Below are positions 16,416-27,583 of a stretch of 64,000 nt of DNA, in pieces. The notes under the pieces were generated by a model, which ran no database searches, was not told where the DNA came from, and saw only the letters and a program-made list of their open reading frames with translations. Location: NCBI RefSeq assembly GCF_900007165.1, contig NZ_CYGY02000074.1:1-64000 (forward strand), given 5' to 3'. Source of the DNA: Paraburkholderia piptadeniae (GTDB taxonomy: Bacteria > Pseudomonadota > Gammaproteobacteria > Burkholderiales > Burkholderiaceae). Both the position numbers and the translations under genes were made by a program. How positions within the stretch are numbered: position 1 is the first letter of the stretch; every line of letters starts with the position of its first letter.

Positions 16416-17900
16416 ATGTATCTCGGCATCGACCTCGGCACGTCCGAAGTGAAAATTCTGCTGCTCGCGTCCGACGGACGCGTGATCGGCACGGCAGGTT
16501 CTCCGTTCACCGTTTCGCGTCCGCATCAGCGCTGGTCGGAGCAGAACCCGTCCGACTGGTGGAAGGGCACGCGCACCGCGCTCTTCGCATTGCGCGACCG
16601 TTACCCGGAACAGTTCGCGCAGATTCGCGGCATCGGGCTGTCGGGACAGATGCACGGGGCTGTGCTGCTCGACAACGAAGACCGGGTGTTGCGTCCCGCG
16701 ATCCTGTGGAACGACATGCGCGCCGTCGAGGAGTGTGATGAGTTGTACCGGCGCGCGCCGGACCTGCATCGCATCGCCGGCAATCTGGCGATGCCCGGCT
16801 TCACCGCGCCCAAGCTGCTGTGGGTCGCGCGCCACGAGCCGGAAATCTTCCGGCAGACGGCCTGCGTGCTGCTGCCGAAGGACTATCTGCGTCTTCAGCT
16901 GACAGGCGACAAGGTCTCCGATCCATCCGACGCAGCCGGCACGCTATGGCTCGACGTCGCGCAGCGCGACTGGTCCGATACGCTGCTCGCCGCCTGCGAT
17001 CTGAACCGCTCGCATATGCCGCGTCTCGCGGAAGGCAGCGCGCCGTCGGGCATGCTGCGCCCCGAGCTCGCGCGCGAACTGGGCTTGCGCGAACCCGTCG
17101 TAGTCGCGGCGGGCGGCGGCGACAACGCGACGAGTGCAATCGGCATCGGCGCGACGCAGCCGGGCGACGGCTTCGTGTCGCTCGGCACGTCGGGCGTGTT
17201 GTGCGTGATCGGCAACAGCTTCCGGCCGAATCCGGAGTCGGCTGTGCACGCGTTCTGCCATGCGATTCCCGACCGCTGGCATCAGATGAGCGTGGTGCTG
17301 TCGGCGGCGAGTTGCTTGCGCTGGGTCTGCAAGCTGACGTCGACCGACGAGCCGACGCTGCTCGCCGAAGTCGAAAAGCTCCCCGACGACGCGCTCGCGA
17401 CTGCGCCGCTCTTCCTTCCGTATCTGTCCGGCGAACGCACGCCGCACAACGATCCGTATTCGCAGGGCGTGTTCTTCGGCATGACGCACGCGACCGATCG
17501 CGCGCTGCTCGGCTATGCGGTGCTCGAAGGCGTGACGCTCGCGCTGACGGACGGCCTCGACGCGTTGCGCGCGGCGGGCACCGAAGTGAGCGCACTGTCG
17601 CTCTTGGGCGGTGGCGCGCGCAGCAACTACTGGGCACAACTGCTCGCCGATTCGCTGAATACGGCGACGCGCAAGCATGGCGGCGGCGAAACGGGCGCGG
17701 CGCTCGGCGCGGCGCGTCTGGGCTGGCTCGCGGCGGGCGGCGATCCGTCGACGGTGCTCACCAAGCCGCCCGTCGAAATCGAATTCACGCCGAACGCGCC
17801 GCGTCATGCCGTGCTGCGCGAGCGGCTCGCCAGCTATCGCGCGCTGTACCAGCACGTGAAGCCGATGTTCGCGCCCGCGCGCGACGCGAATGCAGCGTAG
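16416..17900 (+). CDS. xylB: xylulokinase
   Basis: Phosphorylates D-xylulose to D-xylulose 5-phosphate. The 494-aa FGGY kinase has the N-terminal motif GIDLGTSEVKILLL. The xylulokinase-specific GLSGQMHGAVLLD follows (residues about 73-85), then ILWNDMRA, GGGDNATSAIGIG and the C-terminal LLGGGARSNYWAQLLAD. Position directly after dalD fits the arabinitol pathway. A SorC-family regulator gene follows 113 bp downstream. Length and motifs are normal for XylB. Confidence 0.95.
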   Translation: MYLGIDLGTSEVKILLLASDGRVIGTAGSPFTVSRPHQRWSEQNPSDWWKGTRTALFALRDRYPEQFAQIRGIGLSGQMHGAVLLDNEDRVLRPAILWNDMRAVEECDELYRRAPDLHRIAGNLAMPGFTAPKLLWVARHEPEIFRQTACVLLPKDYLRLQLTGDKVSDPSDAAGTLWLDVAQRDWSDTLLAACDLNRSHMPRLAEGSAPSGMLRPELARELGLREPVVVAAGGGDNATSAIGIGATQPGDGFVSLGTSGVLCVIGNSFRPNPESAVHAFCHAIPDRWHQMSVVLSAASCLRWVCKLTSTDEPTLLAEVEKLPDDALATAPLFLPYLSGERTPHNDPYSQGVFFGMTHATDRALLGYAVLEGVTLALTDGLDALRAAGTEVSALSLLGGGARSNYWAQLLADSLNTATRKHGGGETGAALGAARLGWLAAGGDPSTVLTKPPVEIEFTPNAPRHAVLRERLASYRALYQHVKPMFAPARDANAA

Positions 17901-18013
17901 TGTGAACCCGTGATGCGCACTACGATGAATGCGTACGGCATGCAGCACACTAGAACGTCCGATGCGGGCTTCCTGGTGTTACGCGCTTCGGCGCAATCCT
18001 GAGCGAACCCATC

Positions 18014-18991
18014 GTGCCCAAGTCCACTGAAAAGCTCGATCTCGCGACGCGCGCAGCCTGGCTCTACTATGTCGCCGGCAATACGCAGAACGAGATCGCC
18101 GAAAAACTGCAGGTGTCGCGGCCCGTTGCGCAGCGGCTCGTCGCGTTCGCCGTCGAGAAGAACCTGATCCGCGTGCGCGTCGATCATCAGCTCGCGGACT
18201 GCCTGTCGCTCGCTGCGCAGTTGTCGAAGCGCTACGGGCTGTCGATGTGCGAAGTCGTGCCCGTCGACAACGACAACCCCGAAGAGATCGATCGCAAGCT
18301 CGCCGTCGCGGGCGCGCAGGTGATGGAGCGCTATCTCGGCGAAGAACGGCCGATGGTCGTCGCCGTGAGCAGCGGGCGCACGCTGAAGGCCGTCGTCGAT
18401 CAGGTCGCGCAACTGGAGCGGCCGCAGCATCGGCTCGTGTCGATGGTCGGCGCAATCGCGCAGGACGGCTCGTCGAACCGCTACGACGTCGCGCTGCACA
18501 TCTCCGAGAAGACGGGCGGCAAGCACTTCCTGCTGCCCGCGCCGCTGATCGCCGACAGCGAAGCGGAACGCGCGCAGTGGTGCAATCACCGTCTGTACCG
18601 GATCGTCGAGTCGCTGTCGGGCGAGGCGGATGTGGCATTCGTCGGCATCGGCAATATCGGCTTGCATTGTCCGCTGCATGAGGACGGCTTCATCACGTCG
18701 GACGAGGTGGAGGAACTGGTGTCGCTAGGCGCCGTCGCCGAATTGCTCGGCCTGCCCATCGACGCCGACGGCGCGCGCGTCGAATCGCCGACTGGCCGCC
18801 GCGTGACGAGCTTGCGGCTCGATTCGCCGCCGAAGCGTCCCGTGATCGGCTTCGCGGGCGGCGAGCGAAAACGCGGTGCGGTGATTGCCGCGCTCAAGGG
18901 CGGCTGGCTGTCGGGACTCGTCACCGACGAGCTGTGCGCGCGCGCCGCGCTGAATCACGGTGCGGATGTGTCGGTTGCGACACGCGCTTGA
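18014..18991 (+). CDS. SorC/DeoR-type sugar-binding transcriptional regulator
   Basis: A 325-aa regulator with an N-terminal helix-turn-helix (residues about 10-50: RAAWLYYVAGNTQNEIAEKLQVSRPVAQRLVAFAVEK). A large C-terminal sugar-phosphate-binding domain follows (VAVSSGRTLKAVVDQV, DVAFVGIGNIG). This is the SorC family layout. The start is GTG at 18014 without a clear Shine-Dalgarno. It follows dalD and xylB on the same strand. The shared operator-like motif upstream of dalD and smoS suggests it controls both this operon and the transporter operon at 21-27 kb. Confidence 0.9.
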   Translation: MPKSTEKLDLATRAAWLYYVAGNTQNEIAEKLQVSRPVAQRLVAFAVEKNLIRVRVDHQLADCLSLAAQLSKRYGLSMCEVVPVDNDNPEEIDRKLAVAGAQVMERYLGEERPMVVAVSSGRTLKAVVDQVAQLERPQHRLVSMVGAIAQDGSSNRYDVALHISEKTGGKHFLLPAPLIADSEAERAQWCNHRLYRIVESLSGEADVAFVGIGNIGLHCPLHEDGFITSDEVEELVSLGAVAELLGLPIDADGARVESPTGRRVTSLRLDSPPKRPVIGFAGGERKRGAVIAALKGGWLSGLVTDELCARAALNHGADVSVATRA

Positions 18992-19039
18992 TGAGAGGAC
19001 GCTAGCGCCCTCTCGAAACGACCGCAGCGCCTGAACCGT

Positions 19040-20863
19040 TCAAAGCGCTTCGAGCGCGCTGCCCAACGCATCGATCACAGACGTCCAGTCGCCGAGCACC
19101 TGCTGCCGGAAAAGACGCGCAGTCGGATACCACGGGTTGTCCTCGCCCGACATCATCCAGCGCCAGTCGGCCTGCTTCGGCAGCATCACCCACACCGGCT
19201 TGCCGAGTGCGCCCGCCAGATGCGCGACGGACGTATCGACGGTGATGACGAGATCCAGACACTCGATGACGGCCGCCGTCGCGTCGAAGTCGTTCAGCAG
19301 TTGACCGAGCGCGCAGATCGGCCAGCGATGCGCGAGCCCGTCGAGCTGCGCCTCCGCCGCGCCCTTTTGCAACGCGAACCATGCGAGGCCGCGCACCGAC
19401 GCAAGCGGTTCGAGCGCCGCAAGAGGCGCCGAACGATACACGTCGAGGTAATGCTGCGGATTGCCCGCCCACACGAGCCCGATCTTCTTGCGCTCGCCCG
19501 CGGCCTGCGCGAGCCGCTCGCGCCAGACGGCGACCTGCGCCGCATCCGCCGACAGATACGGCACCGTGTTCGGGATCGCGTCGTCGGCAAGCCATGCGGG
19601 CACGCTCATCATGCGGCAGGAGTAGTCGTAGCCGCCGTCGGGCTGGCTCGTCAGAACGCGGTTCACGCTGGGCATGCGGGAGATGAGAGGCGCCAGTTCG
19701 TTGCTGGTCCACACGTCGACGGTTGCGCCGAGATCGCGCAGCACATCGGCATAACGGATGAACTGCAACTGATCGCCGGCGCCCTGCTCGCGCGCGAGCA
19801 GCAAGCGCTTGCCGCCGATCGGCTCGCCCCGCCATTCGGGCATGCCGAGCTTCGGGTAGTCGAGCAGGCCGCTCGGCGTGGTCTTGCGATGCTCGTAGTA
19901 CGTCCAGCCACGGCGGAAATTCCCGCGCCGCAATTCGGACATGCCGAGCAGTTTGTATGCGTTGGAAAGCTCGGGGCTGAGTTCGATCGCGCGGCGCAGA
20001 TGATCGTCGGCTTCGTCGTAGCGCGACAGGCACGTCAGCGTGAACGCGACGTTGTTGTGCAGCGTCGGCGAGTCTGGTGCGATCTCCAGCGCGCGAGCGT
20101 AGATCGCAAGCGCATCGTCGAACTTCAGTTGTGCATCCGTCGCGAATGCAAGGCCGAACAGCGCGTGGATATCGCGCGGCTCCTGCTGCAATGCGCGTTG
20201 AAAAACGTCGGCCGCCTCCGTATGCCGGCGCACCGCGTTCAACGTCACGCCCAGGCCGCGCAGCACCCGCATGTCCTGCGGCGCCAACTGCTCCGCCCGT
20301 CGATAAGCGACGACAGCCTCCTGCGGACGCGCAAGCTCTTCGAGCAGATCAGCACGGCCTAGCGCCGCTTCGAAGAGATCGCTCTCCAGTTCAACGGCCT
20401 GCTGGAAACTGGCTAGCGCCTCTTCACGCTTGCCCATAAGCCGTCGCACCTTGCCAAGATTGCTGTGCGCCAGCGCATGTTGCGGCGCGTACTCGACGGC
20501 CTGGCTGAAGAATCGCTCCGCGCCTTTATCGTCGCCGCGCGCGAGAGCCGCGATGCCGCGATCGATCAGACAATCCGCATCGTGCGGCTCAAGCGCGAGC
20601 GCGGCATCGAAGCGTTCGATCGCGCGCTCGATGTCCTCGCGCTGCAGGTACAGCACGCCGAGCATATAGAGCGTGCTCGCGTCGCACGGCTGCGCGTCCA
20701 GAATCGCGCGATACGCCTGTTCGGCGCGATCGAGCCGGCCCGCGCGATGGAGCGCAAGCGCATTTTCGACCGTGTTCCCGGCAGTCGATGTCGTGAAGGT
20801 TTCTTGTTGCGGGAAGGCGGGGATGTTGTGCATGGCGTCTTGGGTCGTCGGCGGCACGCACAT
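19040..20863 (-). CDS. tetratricopeptide repeat protein with glycosyltransferase-like C-terminal domain
   Basis: A 607-aa protein. Residues about 30-320 form eight or more TPR units (ALAHSNLGKVRRLMGKREEALASFQQAVEL is a typical one). The C-terminal half (from about 330) resembles glycosyltransferase family 9 folds: REQGAGDQLQFIRYADVL, KKIGLVWAGNP, and CLDLVITVDTSVAHLAGALGKPVWV near the end. No signal peptide is visible. ATG 20833 (MHNIPAFPQQ) is an alternative start. Such proteins are common orphans in Burkholderiaceae, sometimes near surface-polysaccharide or flagellar loci. No such genes lie here and the acceptor is unknown. Confidence 0.8.
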   Translation of the reverse strand: MCVPPTTQDAMHNIPAFPQQETFTTSTAGNTVENALALHRAGRLDRAEQAYRAILDAQPCDASTLYMLGVLYLQREDIERAIERFDAALALEPHDADCLIDRGIAALARGDDKGAERFFSQAVEYAPQHALAHSNLGKVRRLMGKREEALASFQQAVELESDLFEAALGRADLLEELARPQEAVVAYRRAEQLAPQDMRVLRGLGVTLNAVRRHTEAADVFQRALQQEPRDIHALFGLAFATDAQLKFDDALAIYARALEIAPDSPTLHNNVAFTLTCLSRYDEADDHLRRAIELSPELSNAYKLLGMSELRRGNFRRGWTYYEHRKTTPSGLLDYPKLGMPEWRGEPIGGKRLLLAREQGAGDQLQFIRYADVLRDLGATVDVWTSNELAPLISRMPSVNRVLTSQPDGGYDYSCRMMSVPAWLADDAIPNTVPYLSADAAQVAVWRERLAQAAGERKKIGLVWAGNPQHYLDVYRSAPLAALEPLASVRGLAWFALQKGAAEAQLDGLAHRWPICALGQLLNDFDATAAVIECLDLVITVDTSVAHLAGALGKPVWVMLPKQADWRWMMSGEDNPWYPTARLFRQQVLGDWTSVIDALGSALEAL

Positions 20864-21033
20864 GCACGCGCGATTCGGATTGCGATCGCGCTGATGGCGT
20901 ATTCGACGGGATGGACGGGAAATCGACAGAACGCGTCGGGCCGTTTGGCCTCAGGCGTCCCGTCAGACGATGCACAATTTTGATATGGGATAGGTCGCGG
21001 AAATATCGGATAAGTCCGAGTCTGCAAAAGCAA

Positions 21034-21083
21034 GGCGCCGTTGTCCGCCGTCACCTTTGCGGCGAAGGCGGAACAACGGCGCC
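21034..21083 (-). terminator. long hairpin downstream of smoK-like gene
   Basis: GGCGCCGTTGT-CCGCC pairs with GGCGGAACAACGGCGCC with one bulge across an 18-nt loop. Read leftwards it is followed by a T-rich stretch (TTGCTTTTGC). It lies about 75 bp after the ATPase stop and plausibly ends the polyol transporter operon. Confidence 0.55.
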
Positions 21084-21156
21084 CGTATCTGTGCGTTCGA
21101 ACAGCGCTTGAATCGCGCTCGAATCGCGCTCGTTCGGCGCTTTACTTATCGTTCAA

Positions 21157-22266
<1,110 letters not shown>

Positions 22267-22419
22267 GATGTGTCTCCATTGTCGACGGGAGTTCGCGCTT
22301 TAGCGTCTACTTCCGTCCCATGCAAAATAGTTGCTGCTGCTCTACTACGTTCAATCGCTTTGCCGGAAAGCGGGCTTAGCAGATGCCCGTCCGATCATCA
22401 CGCGTCCGACATGCGACCT

Positions 22420-23115
22420 TCACGCGACCGTTATGCGCTGCATCCAGTCCGCGACCAGTCCCGGCAATTGCCTCATGTCGTCGAATACCTGTTGCGCACC
22501 CACGCGGTGCAGCGCGTCGATCTGCGCGTCGCTCGCATGGCCGCCGCCGATGAATCCATACACCGTCATGCCCGCCGCCGTCGCCGCCGTGACGCCCGTC
22601 ACGCTGTCTTCGATGACGAGGCATGCATCGGCGCTCACGCCCAGTCCGCGCGCGGCGGCGAGATAGACGTCAGGCGCGGGCTTCGGTTGCGCGACGGCAT
22701 CCGCGCAGAACAGCCGGTTGCCGAAATGCCGGACGAGGCCCGTGCGCGCCAGCGCCGCTTCGACGTACGCGCGAAAGCTGTTGCTCGCACAGGCCTTCGT
22801 GAGCGGAATGCTCGTGAGCGCCGCCTCGATGCCGTCGACCATCGGCGCCTTCACGGCAGCGGCTTCGACTGCGCGGCGAATCGCGGCGATGTCCGTGGGC
22901 GTCAACGTCTTGCCCAGTTGCGTCGCCGTGCCTTGCAGCACACTCTCGATGCGCAAGCCCAGCAACGGCATCACGACGGGCGTCACGTCGGCGTCGGGCC
23001 AGCGCGCTTCGAGTTCGTGCACGAGCATCGCGGCCGCGACGGCTTCGCTGTCGATCAGCACGCCGTCGCAATCGCAAATCAAAGCCGGCTTCGCGTCGGT
23101 TCTGATGTCCGTCAC
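22420..23115 (-). CDS. HAD family hydrolase (beta-phosphoglucomutase-like phosphatase)
   Basis: A 231-aa HAD-superfamily enzyme. Motif I is CDCDGVLIDSE (nucleophile Asp of DxD), motif II Ser is in KACASNSFR, and motifs III and IV are KPAPDVYLAAARGL and LVIEDSVTGVTAA. The cap domain lies between motifs I and II. It probably dephosphorylates a sugar or polyol phosphate. The start is GTG, overlapping the stop of the permease gene by 4 bp (GTGA), so the two are translationally coupled. A HAD phosphatase inside a polyol transport operon suggests clearing of toxic polyol phosphates, which is inference. Confidence 0.85.
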   Translation of the reverse strand: MTDIRTDAKPALICDCDGVLIDSEAVAAAMLVHELEARWPDADVTPVVMPLLGLRIESVLQGTATQLGKTLTPTDIAAIRRAVEAAAVKAPMVDGIEAALTSIPLTKACASNSFRAYVEAALARTGLVRHFGNRLFCADAVAQPKPAPDVYLAAARGLGVSADACLVIEDSVTGVTAATAAGMTVYGFIGGGHASDAQIDALHRVGAQQVFDDMRQLPGLVADWMQRITVA

Positions 23116-23978
23116 TTGACCGCCCCGAACGTAAGGCCACGCACGAGCTGTTTCTGCGAAACCCAGCCGACGATCAGGATCGGAGCCACGGCCAGCAGCG
23201 ACGCCGCCGACAGCTTCGCCCAGAACAGTCCTTCAGGGCTCGAATACGACGCGATGAATACCGTGAGCGGCGCGGCGTTCGAACTCGACAGGTTGATGCT
23301 CCAGAACGCCTCGTTCCACGACAGGATCACGAGCAGCAGCGCCGTCGACGCGAGCCCCGGCAGCGCCATCGGCATCAGCAGATAGACGATCTCCTGCCAC
23401 GTCGCGGCGCCGTCGATGCGGCCTGCTTCGAGAATGTCGCGCGGTATTTCGGCGAAATACGTGAACGCCATCCACACGGCGATCGGCAGATTGATCAGTG
23501 TGTAGACGATCACGAGGCCCGTGACGGTATCGAGCAATCCGCTGTTCTTCCACAGCAGATAGATCGGCACCAGCACGCCGACGGACGGCATCATCTTCGT
23601 CGACAGCATCCACAGAAGCACTTTTTGCGTGCGCCGGGTCGGGAAGAACGCCATCGCGTACGCGCACGGCACGGCGAGGATCAGGCACAGCAGCGTCACG
23701 CCGACCGAGATCAGGATCGAGTTCCACGCGAAGCCGAAGTAATTGCTGCGCGCGAACACCTCGCGGAAGCTGTCGAGCGTCGGCACGAAGAAGAGCGACG
23801 ACGCGTACGCCTGCCGCTCGGTCTTGAATGCCGTGATCGTCATCCAGAAGATCGGGAAGAACAGCAGCAACGCGAGCAGCCACGCGATGATGCCGGGGAT
23901 GCTGCGCCGGATGACGGCGAGCGGCGAAGCGGCCGACGACTGGGTCGTCGTAACGGGTGTAGCAGCAACCTGGCTCAT
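23112..23978 (-). CDS. carbohydrate ABC transporter permease, SmoG/MalG-like
   Basis: Inner-membrane subunit of 288 aa with six predicted hydrophobic segments. The binding-protein-dependent transport (EAA) loop is EIPRDILEAGRIDGAATWQEIVYLLMPMALPG. MalG-type features include LSTKMMPSVGVLVPIYLLWKNSGLLDT. The start at 23978 (MSQVAATPV) overlaps the stop of the preceding permease by 4 bp (ATGA), so the longer open frame to 24371 is not used. It pairs with the permease at 23975. Confidence 0.93.
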   Translation of the reverse strand: MSQVAATPVTTTQSSAASPLAVIRRSIPGIIAWLLALLLFFPIFWMTITAFKTERQAYASSLFFVPTLDSFREVFARSNYFGFAWNSILISVGVTLLCLILAVPCAYAMAFFPTRRTQKVLLWMLSTKMMPSVGVLVPIYLLWKNSGLLDTVTGLVIVYTLINLPIAVWMAFTYFAEIPRDILEAGRIDGAATWQEIVYLLMPMALPGLASTALLLVILSWNEAFWSINLSSSNAAPLTVFIASYSSPEGLFWAKLSAASLLAVAPILIVGWVSQKQLVRGLTFGAVK

Positions 23979-24919
23979 TTTTCGTACTCCCCTTTCAGGT
24001 TCTTCGCGAGCATACGCACGAGGAAGAACGACACGATATTCGCGAGCACCACGGCGAGAATCCCGCCTGCCGATGCAAGGCCGACGTCGAACTGTTGCAG
24101 GCCCAGCGCGTAGATCAGGTACGACAGGTTGGTCGTCGCGTTGCCCGGACCGCCGCCCGTCGTCGTGTAGATTTCGGCGAAGATCGACAGCAGGAAAATG
24201 GTTTCCATCATCACGACCACGGCGATCGCTCGCCTCAGATGCGGCAGCGTGATGAAGAAGAACATCGAGAACGGACCGGCGCCGTCGATCTTCGCGGCTT
24301 CCTTCTGCTCCTGGTCGAGCGACTGGATCGCCGTGAACAGGATCAGGAACGCGAACGGCAGCCACTGCCACGCGACGATGATGATCACGGCCGTCAACGG
24401 ATAGTCGGCGAACCAGTCGATCGGTGTAAGACCGATTGACCGCATGCCTTGCGCGACGAGCCCGTACACCGGGTGCAGGATCATGTTCTTCCAGATCAGC
24501 GCGCTCACCGTCGGCATCACGAAGAACGGTGCGATCGCGAGCAGCCGCGCGATGCCCTGCCCGTAGAACTTGCGGTCGAACAGCACCGCCATCAGCACGC
24601 CGCCGACCACGGTGATGACCAGCACGGCGACGATCAGTTGCAGCGTGTGCAGGATCGACGGACCGAATGCAGGATCACTGGCGAGGAACTTGTAATTGTC
24701 GATGCCCGTGAAACCTTTTTCATCCGGGTTCAGCAGGTTGTAGCGCGAGAACGAAAACCAGATCGTCATCGCGAGCGGTATCGTCATCCAGAGCACGAGG
24801 AGGCCTACGGATGGCGATACGAGCCAGCGCGCGTGCGCGGCCTTGCGCTCCTCTCGCTCGTGTTCTGTTTTGGGCTGGGGTTGTGCGTGCATGAGGGGTA
24901 GACGCAAATGAAGACGCAT
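23975..24919 (-). CDS. carbohydrate ABC transporter permease, SmoF/MalF-like
   Basis: A 314-aa membrane subunit with six hydrophobic segments. The EAA motif is SLDQEQKEAAKIDGAGPFSMFFFITLPHLRRAIAVVV. Characteristic text such as GGGPGNATTNLSYLIYALGLQQFDVGLASA is shared by sorbitol/mannitol permeases. ATG 24919 gives a short basic leader; an in-frame ATG at 24892 is equally possible. It follows the binding-protein gene by 186 bp and overlaps the next permease by 4 bp. Confidence 0.93.
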   Translation of the reverse strand: MRLHLRLPLMHAQPQPKTEHEREERKAAHARWLVSPSVGLLVLWMTIPLAMTIWFSFSRYNLLNPDEKGFTGIDNYKFLASDPAFGPSILHTLQLIVAVLVITVVGGVLMAVLFDRKFYGQGIARLLAIAPFFVMPTVSALIWKNMILHPVYGLVAQGMRSIGLTPIDWFADYPLTAVIIIVAWQWLPFAFLILFTAIQSLDQEQKEAAKIDGAGPFSMFFFITLPHLRRAIAVVVMMETIFLLSIFAEIYTTTGGGPGNATTNLSYLIYALGLQQFDVGLASAGGILAVVLANIVSFFLVRMLAKNLKGEYEK

Positions 24920-25105
24920 GATGAACCACCTCTTCGGTAGTGCGCGGGTCGCGGGGCTTGCGACTCGCTGTGCTGCCAGGGTCCGGCTGACGGTGCGCTG
25001 TCAGCCGGCGCGTTACATCGTTACGGCCTGGTTTCGAGGCTACGGGCTGGGTACGCCGCTTGCGCCAGGGGAAACGCAAACGACGTGCCCATTTTCACTT
25101 CATCG

Positions 25106-26428
<1,323 letters not shown>

Positions 26429-26521
26429 CTTTTGTCTCCTTTATTCGTACGTGCGTTTTGGTACGTGGCCGGCGGGTGCGCGCAGGACGCCGGAAATTGG
26501 ATGCCGGTGAATGAATGACGG

Positions 26522-27304
26522 TCAGCTCATCCAGTTGCCGCCGTCGACGTTCAGGGTTTGCGCGGTGATGTAATCCGCATCCGAAGACGCGAGGAACAGC
26601 GCCGCCCCCGTCAGATCCGCGGGCAGCCCCATCCTGCCCAGTGGCACCGCTTCACCGACGAGACGCTTCTTCTCGCCGAGCGGCCGGTTCTCGTAACGCG
26701 CGAAAAGGGCATCGACCTGATCCCACATCGGCGTATCGACGACGCCCGGGGCGATGCCGTTCACGTTGATCTTGTGAGGCGCGAGGGCCAAGGCGGCCGA
26801 TTGCGTATAGCTCAGCACGGCCGCCTTGGTCGCGCAGTAGTGCGACACGAGCGCCTCGCCGCGGCGGCCCGCCTGCGACGACATGTTGATGATCTTGCCG
26901 CCGTGTCTTTGCTCGACCATGCGCTGCGCGACGGCCTGCATCAGGAAGAACATGCCCTTCACGTTGACCGCGAAGAGCTTGTCGAAGATGTCCCAGGATT
27001 CGTCGAGCAGCGGACGCATATCGAACAGCGCCGCGTTGTTGAAGAGAATGTCGATCTGGCCGAAGCGCTGCACCGTCCCGTCGACGATGCGCGCGATGTC
27101 TTCACGGCGTGTCACGTCCGCGCTGATCGTCAGCACGCGCTCGGCTTCCGTTTCGCGCAGCGCGTGCGCAAATTCGCCAGCCGGCTTCACGTCCACCAGC
27201 ACGCAGCGCGCTCCCTCCTCGAGATACCGGCGGGCCACCGCCTCGCCGATACCGCTCGCTGCGCCCGTCAGAATCGCCACTTTGCCTTGCAGTCGGGCTG
27301 TCAC
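26522..27304 (-). CDS. SDR family sorbitol (L-iditol 2-) dehydrogenase, SmoS-like
   Basis: Oxidises D-sorbitol (glucitol) to D-fructose, and in relatives galactitol or L-iditol. The 260-aa SDR has TGAASGIG at residues 13-20, NNAALFD, the catalytic Ser in NMSSQAGRRGEALVSHYCATK with Tyr and Lys, and the C-terminal ITAQTLNVDGGNWMS. This nearly reproduces what I remember of Rhodobacter sphaeroides SmoS. The start is GTG with GGAGA just upstream. It leads the leftward transporter operon. No fructokinase gene is in the window. Confidence 0.9.
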   Translation of the reverse strand: MTARLQGKVAILTGAASGIGEAVARRYLEEGARCVLVDVKPAGEFAHALRETEAERVLTISADVTRREDIARIVDGTVQRFGQIDILFNNAALFDMRPLLDESWDIFDKLFAVNVKGMFFLMQAVAQRMVEQRHGGKIINMSSQAGRRGEALVSHYCATKAAVLSYTQSAALALAPHKINVNGIAPGVVDTPMWDQVDALFARYENRPLGEKKRLVGEAVPLGRMGLPADLTGAALFLASSDADYITAQTLNVDGGNWMS

Positions 27305-27342
27305 AACCTGTCTCCGGTTCGTTTGCTTCTTCGAATCAGCAT

Positions 27343-27392
27343 GAGCGAACGCTCGCTATCCGAGCAATTGCTCTCGTTGTGATCGAATGATC
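27343..27392 (-). promoter_or_regulatory. operator region of the smo-type operon
   Basis: The segment 27362-27392 is the partner of the dalD motif at 14542-14572. It contains the perfect palindrome GAGCAATTGCTC (27362-27373). A second inverted repeat, GAGCG-AA-CGCTC, lies at 27343-27354, with centres 19 bp apart. The pair sits 40-90 bp upstream of the smoS GTG, a position suited to control by a SorC-type regulator. Confidence 0.65.
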
Positions 27393-27528
27393 GGATACAC
27401 GTCCGGTGATGTCAAGGCGCGTCGCGCAATTTCGATGGTGCAGCGCGGCAGCGTCAAAAGGCTTCCGATACAGCGCTCCTTTCTAAGAATCGGCGATGAC
27501 TTTGCAACGGGCAATGACAATTTTTCGA

Positions 27529-27546
27529 GATACGTTATATCATTGC
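27529..27546 (+). promoter_or_regulatory. putative Zur box upstream of zur-znuACB
   Basis: The 18-mer GCAATGATATAACGTATC (minus-strand reading) resembles the AATGTTATAACATT-type Zur palindrome of proteobacteria. It overlaps a possible -10 (TATCAT, 27538-27543) spaced 18 bp from ATGACA (27514-27519), and lies about 40 bp before zur. Zinc-dependent autorepression of the whole operon is likely. Confidence 0.6.
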
Positions 27547-27583
27547 GCCTTCGTCCATTCCGATGTTGCCCGGAGGTGGTGGC

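Noticed and set aside
23112..24371. Extended N-terminus for the second permease
   Set aside because: The extra 131 codons overlap the first permease in another frame and are Arg/Asp-rich. The ATGA overlap at 23975-23978 marks the true start.
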